From Cytidiella melzeri (Eukaryota > Basidiomycota > Agaricomycetes > Polyporales > Irpicaceae), in the NCBI GenBank assembly GCA_022592445.1, contig JABYQR010000068.1, positions 1 to 64,000 of the forward strand: a stretch of 64,000 nucleotides of DNA. The letters are read 5' to 3'. The notes beneath the pieces are model-generated. The model saw only the letters and a list, made by a program, of their open reading frames with translations. It had not been told where the DNA came from and ran no database searches. This document shows positions 43,885 through 56,420 of the stretch, one piece after another (position 1 is the stretch's first letter; every line of letters starts with the position of its first letter). The translations under genes were made by a program, and so were the position numbers.

Positions 43885-45807
43885 TCAAAACGGTACCGCC
43901 TTGTGATACATCCCGCTCTCCCCAGACCCAACAGGAAAATACGAATCGTACTGACTCGCAGTAGGCAACGCAGGCCAATCCTGATGATGATGGTGATGAT
44001 GTTGATGTTGGTTGTGTTGGTGTATGACGTTGTTGAGGCTCGAATGGGAGGAAGTCGAGACGGGGGAGAGGAGTTCGCTGTCCGGTGTCGAAAGCGCGTC
44101 GAACGGCGTCTGTGGCGTTGAAGTCCCTGATCCACCACTAAACAGAAAAAAAAAACAAGAACCGGAGAGGTGAGCGGTTGGTGATGAACGCGGCCTAAAA
44201 GAAGGAACAAAGGGAAGGGGGAAGGGAATGGAGGGTGTCCACTTACTGCATAAGATCATTCAATTGCGTAATCCGCTTGAGTATAACACAATGATGATGT
44301 CGCGTCGCATGTGCATGTTCAGGGAGCTGCCTCAGCATCTCAATCGTACTCTCCAACTGGTGCGTGAGTGAGATGAGGGGATGGCCTGCAGCAGGGTTAG
44401 TGAGGCAATGACAAGAGGTAGTAGTCGGATGAGAAGGATCGTTTTCGGATCGAATGTAGGGTTGGTGGTAGTACAAATCGTTGTTGTTGTTGTTGGTGTT
44501 TGGTATAGGTAAGACACCGTTGGGTTGATGATGATGATGCCGTGTGGGATGGTAACCCATTGAAAGTGAAGAACTCGACGAGGACGAAGGTGAGTAGTGC
44601 ATGTCGTGTGTGGGTGAACAGTCGCCTTGACCGGGGTCACGATGCGAATGGTAAGTTTGTTGTTGTGAGCTAAGGGAGGAGGTATCGTAAGGGGGAAGTT
44701 GTTGTTGTTGTTGCGGAGGTGAGGGAGACATGCGGTAGAGTTGTGCATGCTGCTGTTGTCGTTCTGCGGATTGCTGCTCCGTTTTGACGGCTGTCGGGGA
44801 AGCTTGCAGGGGTGTCTGTACGGAATCGGTGCCTGTGCCTCCTCTCCGTGGGTATTGTTGTGTTTGTGACCGCCGTGTCGATCGTGAATGCCATTTTTCA
44901 GTCGCGTCGCCGTCGCAAAAGTTGGGTTCAGCCCATCGGGGATGTGGTTTGCCTGGAATGGGGGGTCATAAGCACAGACACACACAAAAGCAAAGGGGGG
45001 TGGGGAGAGGGAGAGGTACTAGGGAGAAGAAGAAAAAAGCAAAAGTATGCTCACCTCGAAGCTCACGCACGAGACTCTCGAGCTCCGCTATCCTGTTCCT
45101 CAACCGGGTAGTCTCGTCGATATTCGGGTCGTCGCTATACAATGCCAATGCCAAGAAAATGATAACAACAACAAATAATAATTAGTTAATCATGGCAAGA
45201 AGAGATTAGGTTTCAAGTTGAGGAGTTGGATGGAAACGTACCGTAATGCCGGATCGTCGACCTCGTACACACAGAGGCCGGTCTATGAGAAGAAGAAGCA
45301 AAAAAAAAAAAAAAAGATACGCGCGTGAGCGAGCGGCTGCAAAAACGGGCCTAGTTTTGCAAAGAATGGTTTGGGTTGTACGTACAAGACCGAGTTGGAT
45401 GCAGCGCTGGCAGGGACGTTTGCGGTCACACTTGGGAATTGAAACGTTGAAGGTCGAGAGGGGTGGTGGCGAAAGGCAGATGCGCGTCGCGTTCAGTTTC
45501 GTGTGTGTGAGGAGGAGGAAGGAGGGAGAGACAAAATTGGGTTGATTTACCTTTCGTTTTGATGTGTGGCAGTTGAGACACGATTGGGTTGTCCTGTTCC
45601 TTCGTCTGAGGAAGAGGAAGGAGAAGAAATGGGTTTGCAAAAGTCAGATGTTAGCGAAAGAGAGAGAGGGAGAGGGAGAGGGAAACGGGTTTACTGTACG
45701 TACCTCTTGCGGTGGTCTACCTCGACACCGAGGTCAAAGTCCATGATCTCGCCTTTGAACTGGAGTGGGGGCATGTGCGAGTCCGAGAGCGAAGAGTCTG
45801 AAGACAT
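43885..45807 (-). CDS. Zn(2)-Cys(6) fungal transcription factor
   Basis: Seven exons: 45807-45704, 45605-45551, 45430-45386, 45282-45242, 45134-45055, 44952-44247, 44137-43885; 1284 nt, 427 aa. The cluster is complete and split over exons 2, 3 and 4: Cys 44, 47, 54, 60, 63 and 72 (C-x2-C-x6-C-x5-C-x2-C-x8-C). A basic linker and a short coiled-coil (RLRNRIAELESLVREL, about 85-100) follow, suited to dimerisation. The rest is low complexity: Gln runs, Ser runs, HHHHQ and N-rich tracts, and a His run near residue 390. A conserved-looking LTHQLESTIEMLRQLPEHAHATRHHHCVILKRI block lies near 315. These factors bind CGG-type half sites; targets cannot be inferred here. All six introns have GT-AG ends. 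Confidence 0.93.
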
Positions 45808-46446
45808 GGAGGATGTGATGCCACGGATTTTGGGGTTGCAAAACCAAGGTTGGTTTCCAAAAAAAAAGAAAAGGAAGTGACTTTGGTGGAAGGATGTTGG
45901 TTGAGACTTTATGGGTTTTCCTCTGGAGCAAAGGGGCGCCAAGGACGGACGGACGGGCGCGGGGGGATGGGGGGTGTGTTTTGGGTAGATCTTACAGTTG
46001 TGGGTGGAGAGAGTATATATTTTTCGAAAAGAAAAGTGGTTGGGTTGATGGATATATAAATTGAGACCTGCAACAGGGAAACTTCCGTTTTGCCAATATT
46101 ATATGTGTGTCTCGACAAGTGTTTTGAGTGGGGAGGGGGGACGTCGCGGTGTCATCAATCGTGCCTCGCTGTCCCCCCTGCTACCCCCCATCCCATCCAA
46201 CGAGCGTCTCCTCGGGTCCTGTCAGTTGCGCAACCTTGGGTGTTTACGCAATTCCGCCCTTCTTCGATTGCCTACCATTGGACCTCTCCTTTTTTTCTAG
46301 AATGCGCAACTTGAGGCTTCAATAACGATTGTCATCGTGTCGAAGTACGACACCCCCTCCGTCGACGTCGTTTGTCAATCACTACTAACTTACAGTAAGC
46401 AGTTGATTACCATAGCAAGCACTGACTGAGAACAAGGTTCGATCTA

Positions 46447-46471
46447 AGGAGGAGGAGGAGGAGGAGGAGGA
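46447..46471. repeat. (GGA)n microsatellite
   Basis: Eight tandem GGA units. Confidence 0.8.
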
Positions 46472-49400
46472 GAAGCTGCTATTGTACAGATCATGTCTCA
46501 TAACATCCGCCAAACTCACGTCGCTCCGCGGTCTTTGGACAGTGTATCGCAACTAGGGGAACAGGGAAGGAGGGGAGGGGGGAGTGGAAGAAACAGCGAT
46601 CAGTGTAATGTGGCGTTGTTTGGGGCTTTGTTGTTTTTTTTTTTTGCCAACTGAGAGAGACTTCAGGGCCTCCCCGCCTACCAGCGATGCCCATAATGTC
46701 TTCCGATCAAGGGTGGTGGGACGAGGGGATGCATGCCTGGTCTTGGAAAGGGAAGTGGGTTTTTTTGGTGTGTGAACGAACGAACGCCTTCTTCGATCTG
46801 TCGAAAAATGGGCTGGCATGTCAAAGTATCTGCAGAACAAAGTACCTTGTTCGTAATGCCATTTCCTCTTCTTCCTGCGCTGTACCTTCTTGCATGTGAG
46901 GATATCCACGGAGTGCACGGAGGCGGGGAGGTTCTGCAATCTTTCATCGTTCGCGGGGAGGGAACAAACAAAAAAAAAAAGAGGAAACTCACCACGTGCG
47001 TCCGTCCAGCGGCCATCTAAACAAAGTCTGGGCTAATCTGAACAAGGATTACTTTTTATCAACCCGTGATAGTTGCCCAAACGCCAAGGGTAAAGTATGT
47101 AAGTAAGTAAGGGCCGGCAAACTCCTTCTTGCAAAAACGCAAACCTGAATTAACCAAATCCCATCAGCCCTGACACCTGTCCGCGCAGGTGGGTGGTGTT
47201 GCATGGACTCCCATGCAAACAAATCATCCAGGCTTGGATTAGCGAGAGACAAGGAGCTTGGTCGAAACCCAATCAATGGCCGAGGTTTCATGTTAGCCAA
47301 GCCTCTGAGTTCAACGGCGTAGGGAGAGGCCACGATGGAGTTGCACCTCTCTCTCTCAGATAGCAGTGGCAAGGAATCGGGGAATTGACGGAGGATAACA
47401 CGTACCGTGAATGGGCCCACGAGGGAGGGGAACGTAAAAGTAAAGGAGAACCCCGGGCGAGCAATAGTACACCAAATGGAGTGGCCCTGTTCGAGAAAGT
47501 CTGACCGGCGAGACGGTAAGAGGGAGGGGGTGCTGGTATGTAATGAGTTTTCGGAGAGATCCAGACAAGCCGACAAAGGGGGAGAGGAGCCCTAAAATGT
47601 GAGTGGTGTGTGTGGGTGGGTGGGTTTCGAGAAACGAATAGGGCTGCTGTTGTGAACCTTGAGTGTAATGCTAAGCGATGTCGCGATAAAGCGTTAACTC
47701 TGCATCACGGTCGCTACCCACAAGGAACGGGATGGGCGCATGGGGATGGGATGGTTGTTACTGAGCAGTAGATTGCGATACACAGGGCTGGCCACCGGTC
47801 ATTGCAGGGATAGAGGCCGGGAGAGGCAGCAATGTTGGGCACCGACTCTCGAGGGCTATCCGGCGGATCAGAATCAATATGATGAGAGAGAGAGGGAGTA
47901 CTGACAACGCTCGCGGCAAGGCAGTTGGCACCTTGCATTAAGCTGTAAACGGCATAGCTTGGAGTGTTTTATTTCGTTTAACAGCAATTGTTGGCATGAG
48001 AAGGAATGTGGTTACCCTGCGTGCGTCTGATTGTGGTGAACGGTGTTGCGGGTTGTTTGTTCTGTGGCTTGATCGCTGTCTGTTGTGCCAGCCCGGCCTC
48101 TACCACTGGCAGTTCTTGTCCTCCTGGCAGTAGTCAAGTAGGACACCGGGGGATGTAGAGCAACAACGTTAGTCCATGATGGGATTTACCTCATCGTGAC
48201 GCGTGCTCAGTCGCCTTCACCAACTGTTCGCTTTTGCACTTGTCGCACCATTGACTGCCGGGTGACGACTGTCTCCGGTATTTCCCAAGTGCACTGAGGA
48301 GCAGGTGACCTACCAGTCACGAGTCGAGATACGCCACGGTCATGTCCCGCACTCGTCGCAAACCAGTGAATTACGATGTTCATGTCCGTGTTGCGTTGTA
48401 CTTGCTAGTGGCGTCTGTTATGTGACTCGCGATCTGCGCCCTTCTCACTCACAGACTACGGCGACTCAAAGTAGCAGGGAGACACTCTCGCTTCCTTTGA
48501 CTTTCCCCCGAGTCGGATCTTTGACCTGGCCATGACACTCTGATCCCTCACGTCAACCAACGCCCCTCCCCCCGCCATGTCTGCATTCCTACACCCGTGG
48601 GCAGAACTCTATACGCGAGACTTGTACCGTGTCCTCCTCCTCGCAAACAAACATACCTGTCTGCTTCAACCTTGATCGCCGAGTTTTGCTTCGCGGCATA
48701 CTATCTCCAAGTCTACTTCACACACATGTCTGCGTCTGAACGCTACTGGCATCCTGTTTCTGCTGTCACCTTCGCATTCGCACGTCTCTCCGTGCGTATT
48801 CTGCCGACGCCACTCGCAAAGACCTCCTGCCCACCTACCTTCCAAATTACCTACAACGGGTGTTTCGGCACGGAAACTAGTCAGCGCTGGCACTGCACGT
48901 CACCCAAAACTTGCAGGTTGTAACAAGCTGTTACTGTACTGTACCACGGTGAACACACGCCTTTTCAACAACGCCATCCACGCGCGACATTTTTCATTGC
49001 TGTGCACTACCTGTGAAATGCCACCGTGAACGTTCTTCTAGTGCCTCGACGCTAAACCCACCCAAGGTACCGTATCGACGAATCAGCATGCCTCCGACCC
49101 ATGGAACGAAGGAGACACTGGCAGTGTATACTCACGATCGCAATGTCCAACTCAACGGCGCTCCAACCCCGTTCCTTGAAACTACAGAACTAAAAAAAAA
49201 CATACATACAGCGGGCGGTCTCCGATTGGACAATACTGCGAGTAGGGGACGTGAGCATGATCACCGGCGGTGGTGGTGGTGTCGCTTGGTTCAAAATCGC
49301 ATTTCTAAACATACCACATGTTACTACACGGGGTTCACCACCACCAACATACGAGCTTCTCACGATACTGCGGAAACGAGAGCACTCCCTCACTCACCGG

Positions 49401-50477
49401 TCGACTGCAGTGTTAGCTCATATCGTGATACTTCACACCTGCTACTTATCACGACTCGGAGGATGTCCTTTGCCGGTGCAAAGTCAGTTTCCATTTTCAC
49501 AACAACATACTACATCATCCACTGTCATGACTATTCTCGACGATCATCCCCCAAATCTCCATTCCGTGAATTGGAATCATGGCCAATAGCAGTCCGAGAC
49601 ACTATTCTGCACTGCTCACAATACCTTCAGGACTGATACTCTCGCACGGTAGGTCAACTGATTCTCCATAGTAAGTTACCCCCGTTAAAACACCAACATA
49701 CTTACTTACTCATTATTGAACCAAGTTGATTCTATAGCCACTACAGCGATCCACATTATTTTTGGAAGAGGAAAAAGCATGGATACGTAGGTTGACTTGA
49801 TTGTGACACACGCTTGATAATCATAATCTCAAATTGTTGATTAACACCAACCAACCAACCAACCTCTTCGAGCCCACTGTGCGTGCTCTATGTACAGTAT
49901 GTACAGTTACGACCGCCCAGCCACCAGAACCTACTTATCGATTCACGATTCCCCAGGCCCACAACGCAACACGCAAGACGTCAGCCGTCGAATCGAATGG
50001 TGGGTCACAGTCCCAATTGCAAGCATCCGCCTAAACCTCATCGAGGGATGCCGGCGGCAACCACAAAACCCATAAAAAGATTCACGCGCCCTTCCTCCAC
50101 CTCAGAAAAATTAACAACAACAAGAAAAGAACAAATGATTTGCGGTACCACTACTTTGTACATACCACCACCGCGGACTGCCACCACCCTCCAAAAGAAA
50201 AACCCCAAAATTGCTATAGCAGGCCCTTATCGCAGGCTGCAGAATCACGCCTAATCTCCACACACACCGCCTTCGACCCCACACACATCCGGCGGGTGCC
50301 TTCTTCTCATCTCTAGAGTCAATCGAACCAATCGAACCAAACCAAACGAAAGACGACACGACGAATGAGTCCAAGTAAGTAAGTAGATTGTGGATTTCTA
50401 ATGTGGTTCCGCGGTTGTGCGTACTACACCAGTCAAAAGCGACACTCCAGAATAGCGTTTCAATGGTCTACCAAACT

Positions 50478-50502
50478 CCACTCACTCACTCACTCACTCA
50501 CT
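50478..50502. repeat. (CACT)n microsatellite
   Basis: Five to six tandem CACT units followed by CGATCGAAAATCC. Confidence 0.75.
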
Positions 50503-51556
50503 CGATCGAAAATCCAAAATCCAAAATCCCACTCATCTTGACAAGCCAAGTGCCTTCCTTACCCTGTCCCCCCACCCCTCCCAAAAAAAGGTCGCTTTTT
50601 AATTCGGAGAAGGACAAAATTCGTTCGTGTAGAACAAAGGACGGCCTGGGCCTGTGGTGGAACATATTTACCAAGTAGAATATCCCCCTCGATAACGAAT
50701 GATGATGATGATGGCTGAACGTTGAACATCCTATTAGATTAAACAGGCACCAGGAACTGTTCAGTACAACCCTTGTACTTACGCCTCTAACAGTACCAAC
50801 TGTGTTTCCCAACCGCTGTCATGATCAACGGGGGTTTACATGGATACCGCAACCGGGATGCATACTTCACATTGCATGTCTTATCGCTTTCGCCAGCTTG
50901 ATTGAAGAACCGATGAACCCAACCAACCTCTACCCAGTCTTACTTATTGGGCTCCAGGAACAACCTTGTTTGCTTTTTTCGCCCCGCGGGGGCGCGCATC
51001 AGGTACATTGCGAACAATCACGGTCAGAATTGACATCAAAAGAGGACAGATAGCAACCAGCAAACTGCTCATGTGTACAACTCACCCCCCTTCGGATTGA
51101 TTTGACCGACGGACGGAGCAGGGGCAAGAGAGAGGGGTACGTACCACGCCACAGCTCGAGAGGTACGGTATACTGCACGTATAGAGAGAGTGACGATGTT
51201 AACATCGTTTAAATCTGGATTAGATATAAAATAGAGTGGAGGTATAGCGGTCCACAATCATAGCAGCGCGTTAGGTCATCACGAGCCCGGGCCTCATTCT
51301 TTCTGTCCATAACGCCTCTCTAGCCTCACCTCCCAGCGACTCCGAGACAAGTAGCCGCGTACGATTAGGCGGAGATTGTACAGTGCAGTGAAAGTTAACC
51401 TTGCCGTTCCCCGGCTAAAAGAAGGTTCTGCAGCCGTGGAAGGGGGGAGGGGGGATCATTGCGCCTTGGGTTTTGTCTTCCGAGATTGTCGGCGAAGGTA
51501 TCTCCTTATACTGGGTACACCAAACTGACACACACACGGCAATCAACGCTTTCGTA

Positions 51557-53728
51557 TCAGCTATCTGAGATAAAGAACAGATAACTCAAGATACGCACGA
51601 CAATCGTAGGGTAGAGCACCAATAAGGTAGCACCCAGCGCCCATGCGTACTTGACGGTTTTTGGCAGAGGGTCTGGGAACTGTCCTTGCGACCATTTGGT
51701 GATCGCCAAAAATTCTGTACCAACCGTCGCTATTAAAAGCCACACATGTTGGCCCATACGAACCGCTCTCCTGCGTGCCAGAGTAAATATAAGCAGTTGC
51801 GCGAGATTTGTAACGGGCTGCGGTAGCTTACCTGGGGTCACCAACATACTGATAAAGCTCTCTCACGGCTGGTAAAGCACAGAGAAAAACACCAGCCAGT
51901 CGTGCAATGACAAAAGGGTGCTCTGGTTCCATCCACAACAGAGTCTGTAGGTAAGCATTAGTCAGGCTGGAAAATACGCCTTTTTGTAAATGCAATGCGT
52001 ACTTTGAGGTAGAACGGATTGAGCTCTGCCGCGAGGAAAACCGCCAGTAGGAGTACTACAGTCACGTAGTGCGTGAAATTCGCGGTGCCCTCCCATTTGA
52101 ACGTTGTCCAATCAGCTGGCGAGAACTGGCTAACCACCCGCTTCGCTTTCCCCCGGATACCCCGCGTCTGGCGGAACCCGCGCCAGGTATATTGCTAAAA
52201 GTAGCCGGACGGAAGAAAACAAAATCGGCGCGGTAGGGTGATTTTGTGAGAAGCAGACATGTGAGCAATGGGAGGGTAGAAGAGGATACGTCAGAGATTT
52301 CATAGTAGTGCGGTGATGCCCCCGGGAGCGCACCTTGACTTCGAAGTATTGACATGTCTTCATACCTAGAGATTTGAGATAATTTATACATCAGCTGTCA
52401 CGATGGAGTCCAGCTATGATCACCGACACGCACCGAGGCATATGCCAAGCCAGTTGCAGACGAGGACATCGAGGATCCACTGCGGGACATCATCAGTCAG
52501 CGGTTGTCGACCATGACCAAGGACCCGGGTGCTGCACTCAACGGTGACCAGGGATTGGGCAGGAGTGCAGAGTGCTTACATGATCCCACCAGCACTCTGC
52601 AAAATTTGCAAGTTGGTGCTGCAGCGAGTACTCAGCGAATTCAAATGCTATGCTCAAGATCTGTCGGTCATGCAGAGCAGTGAGTCAGCGGCGGCGTAAG
52701 GGTATATATGAGCAAGACTCCTACCCAGCAAAACCAGTAATCACGCAGGATCAAAGCCTTGCCAAACCAGCCCAGAGCGTGCGCGAGACAGAAAATGTCA
52801 ACGGCGTTCTGGGATCGGCAGAGGACCAGGTAAGATCACCGGCGCACTAGGAAACGAGATCTATCGGCGTACCCAAATGTTTGTGAACGTGAAGTCACAG
52901 TTTTCCGCGTAGCTCTTCTCTGGTAAAGGTCTGCCGAGGTTTGGGTCGATGTAAACCATCATTGCGCGGGCGGAGTCAAGATCCTGGAAGAGTAGAAAGA
53001 CCAGCGCGAGCTCGTAGAGTAGGTTGACACCCAGCACAAGCCGCCAGAACACTGAACAGGGTAAGTCATGACATTTGTGAGTTACTCATTGTACGAACCT
53101 GGGTGGGGACGGATGAAAGGTCCATCTCTGAATTGAATTATACCGAACAGAAGAAAACCTGCAATGGCTGCGTATGCACCCCTATTGCACAGACTTGAGT
53201 AAGCCTCGATGTAGAAAAAGCACGGACGTACACTCGTCTCTTGTCCCGACCTTCCTCCAACACGTCTTGGGTAGTCGCGATGTAACTCAGAACCGCTAGA
53301 GCGACTCCAAGCACGGAGAGAGTGACGGGCTTGTAGAAGAACCTGGTGGGAACATCTAGCCAATTGACATCGCCAAAAGATACTGACTTACTCTACACTA
53401 GTATCATGCTTTTCTTGAAATGGTGTTATACGGGTGTATGGTTCTAGTCTGTTCGCCTGAGCACCAAAGACAGGTAAAGGTTACTGTTCTTTCATGTTGC
53501 TTGTTGCACTCACGTCGAACCCTGTCCAAAACGATACCTCAGTTTGAATCCAGCGCAAAAGCCACGCAGCGCGCAGCAGGACTCACATCGAACAGGCTTG
53601 CCATCCAAGCCTGGCTTCGGCTCGGGCTCGCCAGGTAGATGGGGAAATGGTAGGTCGGATTCTTCTTCTGGAGAGACGAGAGGCGATGTTTGGGAGACCT
53701 CAGCGTCGTCTGGACTGGAGAGGGACAT
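51557..53728 (-). CDS. Phosphatidylserine synthase (base-exchange type), 13 exons
   Basis: Exons: 53728-53587, 53521-53514, 53456-53392, 53342-53232, 53181-53099, 53051-52873, 52808-52725, 52660-52580, 52479-52434, 52365-52334, 52194-52003, 51944-51832, 51770-51557. Spliced length is 1350 nt, 449 aa. Exon 2 has only eight bases and is needed to keep the frame. Family motifs run in order: [64 protein letters not shown] and [11 protein letters not shown]. At least eight hydrophobic membrane segments are spread along the chain; the N-terminus is acidic and soluble. Such enzymes sit in the ER and make phosphatidylserine by exchanging the head group of an existing phospholipid. This differs from the CDP-diacylglycerol-dependent enzyme of yeast. 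Function from family; gene model from sequence. Confidence 0.95.
53514..53521 (-). other. 8-nt microexon (exon 2 of the phosphatidylserine synthase gene)
   Basis: The eight bases GGTTCGAC are flanked by GGACAG upstream and GTGAGTGC downstream. Introns of 65 and 57 bases surround them. Only this choice joins exon 1 (phase 1) to exon 3 (phase 0) without a stop and gives continuous family-like sequence ([13 protein letters not shown]). Confidence 0.75.
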
Positions 53729-56420
53729 GGTGGTCGTTGGAGGAAGACGCGTCGATGGCGCCACGGCCGAGTGAGGCACCCTCGATAGCCTGAATCATCA
53801 CCTTGATCACGCACGTTGCCGCACCGTTACAGCTCCCTCAGCTCCCTCAGTACTAGTACTAGAAAACGGTCACGGCGTCGTTGGATCTGGTATTCTGGGT
53901 AATTGGTGGTCGACGTCGCAGATTGAGGTGAGTTAGAGGTATTGTTGATATCGTGGCAGATGCACTGACTCCAGTCATACAGTAACGGCTTTACTCGGAT
54001 AATTCGAACCACCCAAACGGTGCTCAAGTCGACTGGTATTATTTCATAGCAAGCTTGTCAGTACGTACGCGTATATTGTCCTCATCTTTGTTCTGATCCC
54101 AGGCAGTCTTCTTGTCCGGGCACGCGTTTTCCGAGTGACTGGTCTCTGCCTGCAGCCACGAGCCTCGGAGGTAGGGACGTTGCGGACACTGAGCCATGCG
54201 GCCACTGCACCAGTCACCACCTCGAGGGCACAAGGCGTCATATAACTCTGCCCAACTTGAAATGTCCACTCTGTTCTTCACGCTCAATGCCGACTGCCGT
54301 CAACGCTCCGGAACCTGCACCGACAATCCGAGGGTGGCCAGCCATTGCTGTCATTGCAGTGTGGGTATTCGCCGGTTGCTGGTCGGACAACATGATACAC
54401 ACTCGCGATAGTTTGACAGCGTTCTGTTGAAACTACTGGCTATCTGTCCAACTACACTATCTCTCACCCGGGTACCTCGTCTCCGGGCCAAACAAGCACC
54501 ATTGTCCAAAGGATCGTCTACATTGGTCAGTCAAGAAGTCGGTTCGACACAGCAGTCACCCAGGCGGCGGCAACCAATGGCAAACATTCCTGACACGTTG
54601 CTCGAGCTGGGCATCTATCACCCAAGCCAGTCCGCGCAATTGTTACGGCCCAAGACCGTATCGGAGGACTTTACAAACCTACCGATGCTACGCCATATGT
54701 GTCGAGTCTCCTAGGAGCAAACTTCGCGCACCAATTACGCTGTCGCACTTGACCACTTTCACCGCGAACATCGGCACGCATTGCTACAATTAGTACATTG
54801 CAAATGAATAACGAGGTGAGTGAATCGAAGTTAACAAATTAAGTCATAGCTGTCAACTCACCAGTCAGGAGCCCCCGACAGCATTCGGGACACAACGCTG
54901 ATACTGACAACGATTAAGTCGGTTTGGCCTGGCTCGAAACCGCACCAAAATAATCTTTGTGACAATGATGACGATAGTAAGTCTCGGTCAAGGACTCATA
55001 CATCCCCGTACCGATGTGTTCTGACCCACGAAGTTTGACAGCGCTGGTGAGAGCGTTGTACATAGACATCTGCCGGCAGTGTATAACCAATTGCAAGTGT
55101 CATAGGAGTGACGTCGAACCTTTAACCAAAAGGAGCCAAAACGGAGGTTAAGCGTTGATGCCCGCTGAGTCCTGAGTATGAATACTGATCAGCTATGTGT
55201 CGTGAACATCCAGACTGATCCAGTTGAATCTGCTAGACGTCCAGTGCAAGGACCCCGTAATCACCAGGCGATTGCCCGAGCCTCGAACAAATGCATCCGC
55301 CCGCATACTCTTGATATTGGACCATCTAGGGTCCCTGTGGAGCGACGACAGGTACATCCTACAAACAAGATCTACCGATCTCATACCTTGTTGGTGCACT
55401 GGAGCGTTCAGTACCGACGGAGATGTGTAAGTCCTCCTATGTGAAGGAATGATGCCGCATGCTTACCTGGGGCAACCATCTATCGCGACCCTTCCACTGT
55501 CCACGGCGCCAAGATAAATGAAGGTTTCTTGGCAGCGCACGTCTCTTGAGATACTGCGCAATGCTTCGCCATAGTGGGGCAAGCTGACCCATCAATCCGA
55601 GCCCTGGACGATGACCGCGACGGCGAATTTCTTGATAGCAGCCGTGCTAGAGGCTTTCAAGTAGGACCCGCGGCCACAGACCTAGAGCCTTGCTAAAATG
55701 CCGACTCCAGCGTTGAGCGAACTCAGAATTGTCCATGACCTAACATCTGCCCATGGCCGCCTCCAGTAGATGCAAGTTTGACTGGGGCTATGTACGGGAC
55801 GTACGCTTATGAACGGCCCTCCACAAAAGACTGTCACATTGGCTGATGTCATAGGTTTGCACGAAAAGCAGAATGCCATTTCCCGTCCTCATGAGCAGCA
55901 TTGATTTGCAGACCTCTGCGACTTGCAAGCTGGAGTAGTAGAAGTGGACAAGGCAGATGACAAAGCACCGACGGCCGAGTCCACCCTTTATCAGTAGACG
56001 CTAGTCGCACGTGGCCGCCACAAAGAAGAACTGACCATCCCGGGCCGGTGTACGTTCTCTCTCTTCTTAAACCGTTGGACCTCGGAACACATACATTATA
56101 TATACACAGCGGACATGAAGTACGTGCTAACTTCAAATCGTATTCCGGTACCGATAAACCAAGCTCTTACGTCTCAGCGCGGAGTGCCAAACGTACAGCA
56201 GGTCTTGGTGATCAAAAATTCGCCTGCCGCCCATATTCACAGAGGGGCAACCGAGACCACTCATCTTGGTTGTATTGTATGGATGACATGCGGTCGGCAC
56301 TTGTTAGCCTCTGGAATGGCCTGATTATCGGAGGTTGGTTGGCACCGACAGAGTACAAAAAGTCCTCTGTACCTTACCTTACCTCCGCGCACGGTTGAAC
56401 ATCCGAGGCCTCACCTGGAA
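53729..56420. other. Intergenic region between the synthase and P450 genes
   Basis: About 2.7 kb without a supported gene. TATATATA near 56098 lies ~320 bases before the P450 start and may belong to its promoter. Confidence 0.45.

Larger units (their letters stand above)
45808..51556. other. Long intergenic region upstream of the Zn2Cys6 gene
   Basis: About 5.7 kb with no gene I can support. It has a GGA microsatellite (46447-46471), a C(A)CT tetramer run near 50480-50502, AT-rich and GC-rich patches, and poly-A/T runs. Frames of 100-200 codons (for example 47049-47576 and 49013-49636) lack domains and splice logic. A 32-codon ATG frame at 48577 is noted without a call. The long upstream span may be regulatory for the Zn2Cys6 gene. 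Confidence 0.45.

Noticed and set aside
43116..44210. Long minus-strand frame of 364 codons
   Set aside because: It overlaps the last exon of the Zn2Cys6 gene in another frame and crosses purine-rich low-complexity sequence. Runs of Phe, Leu, Ser and Pro reflect base bias.
47049..47576. Minus-strand frame of 175 codons upstream of the Zn2Cys6 gene
   Set aside because: No family features and no splice context; likely chance.
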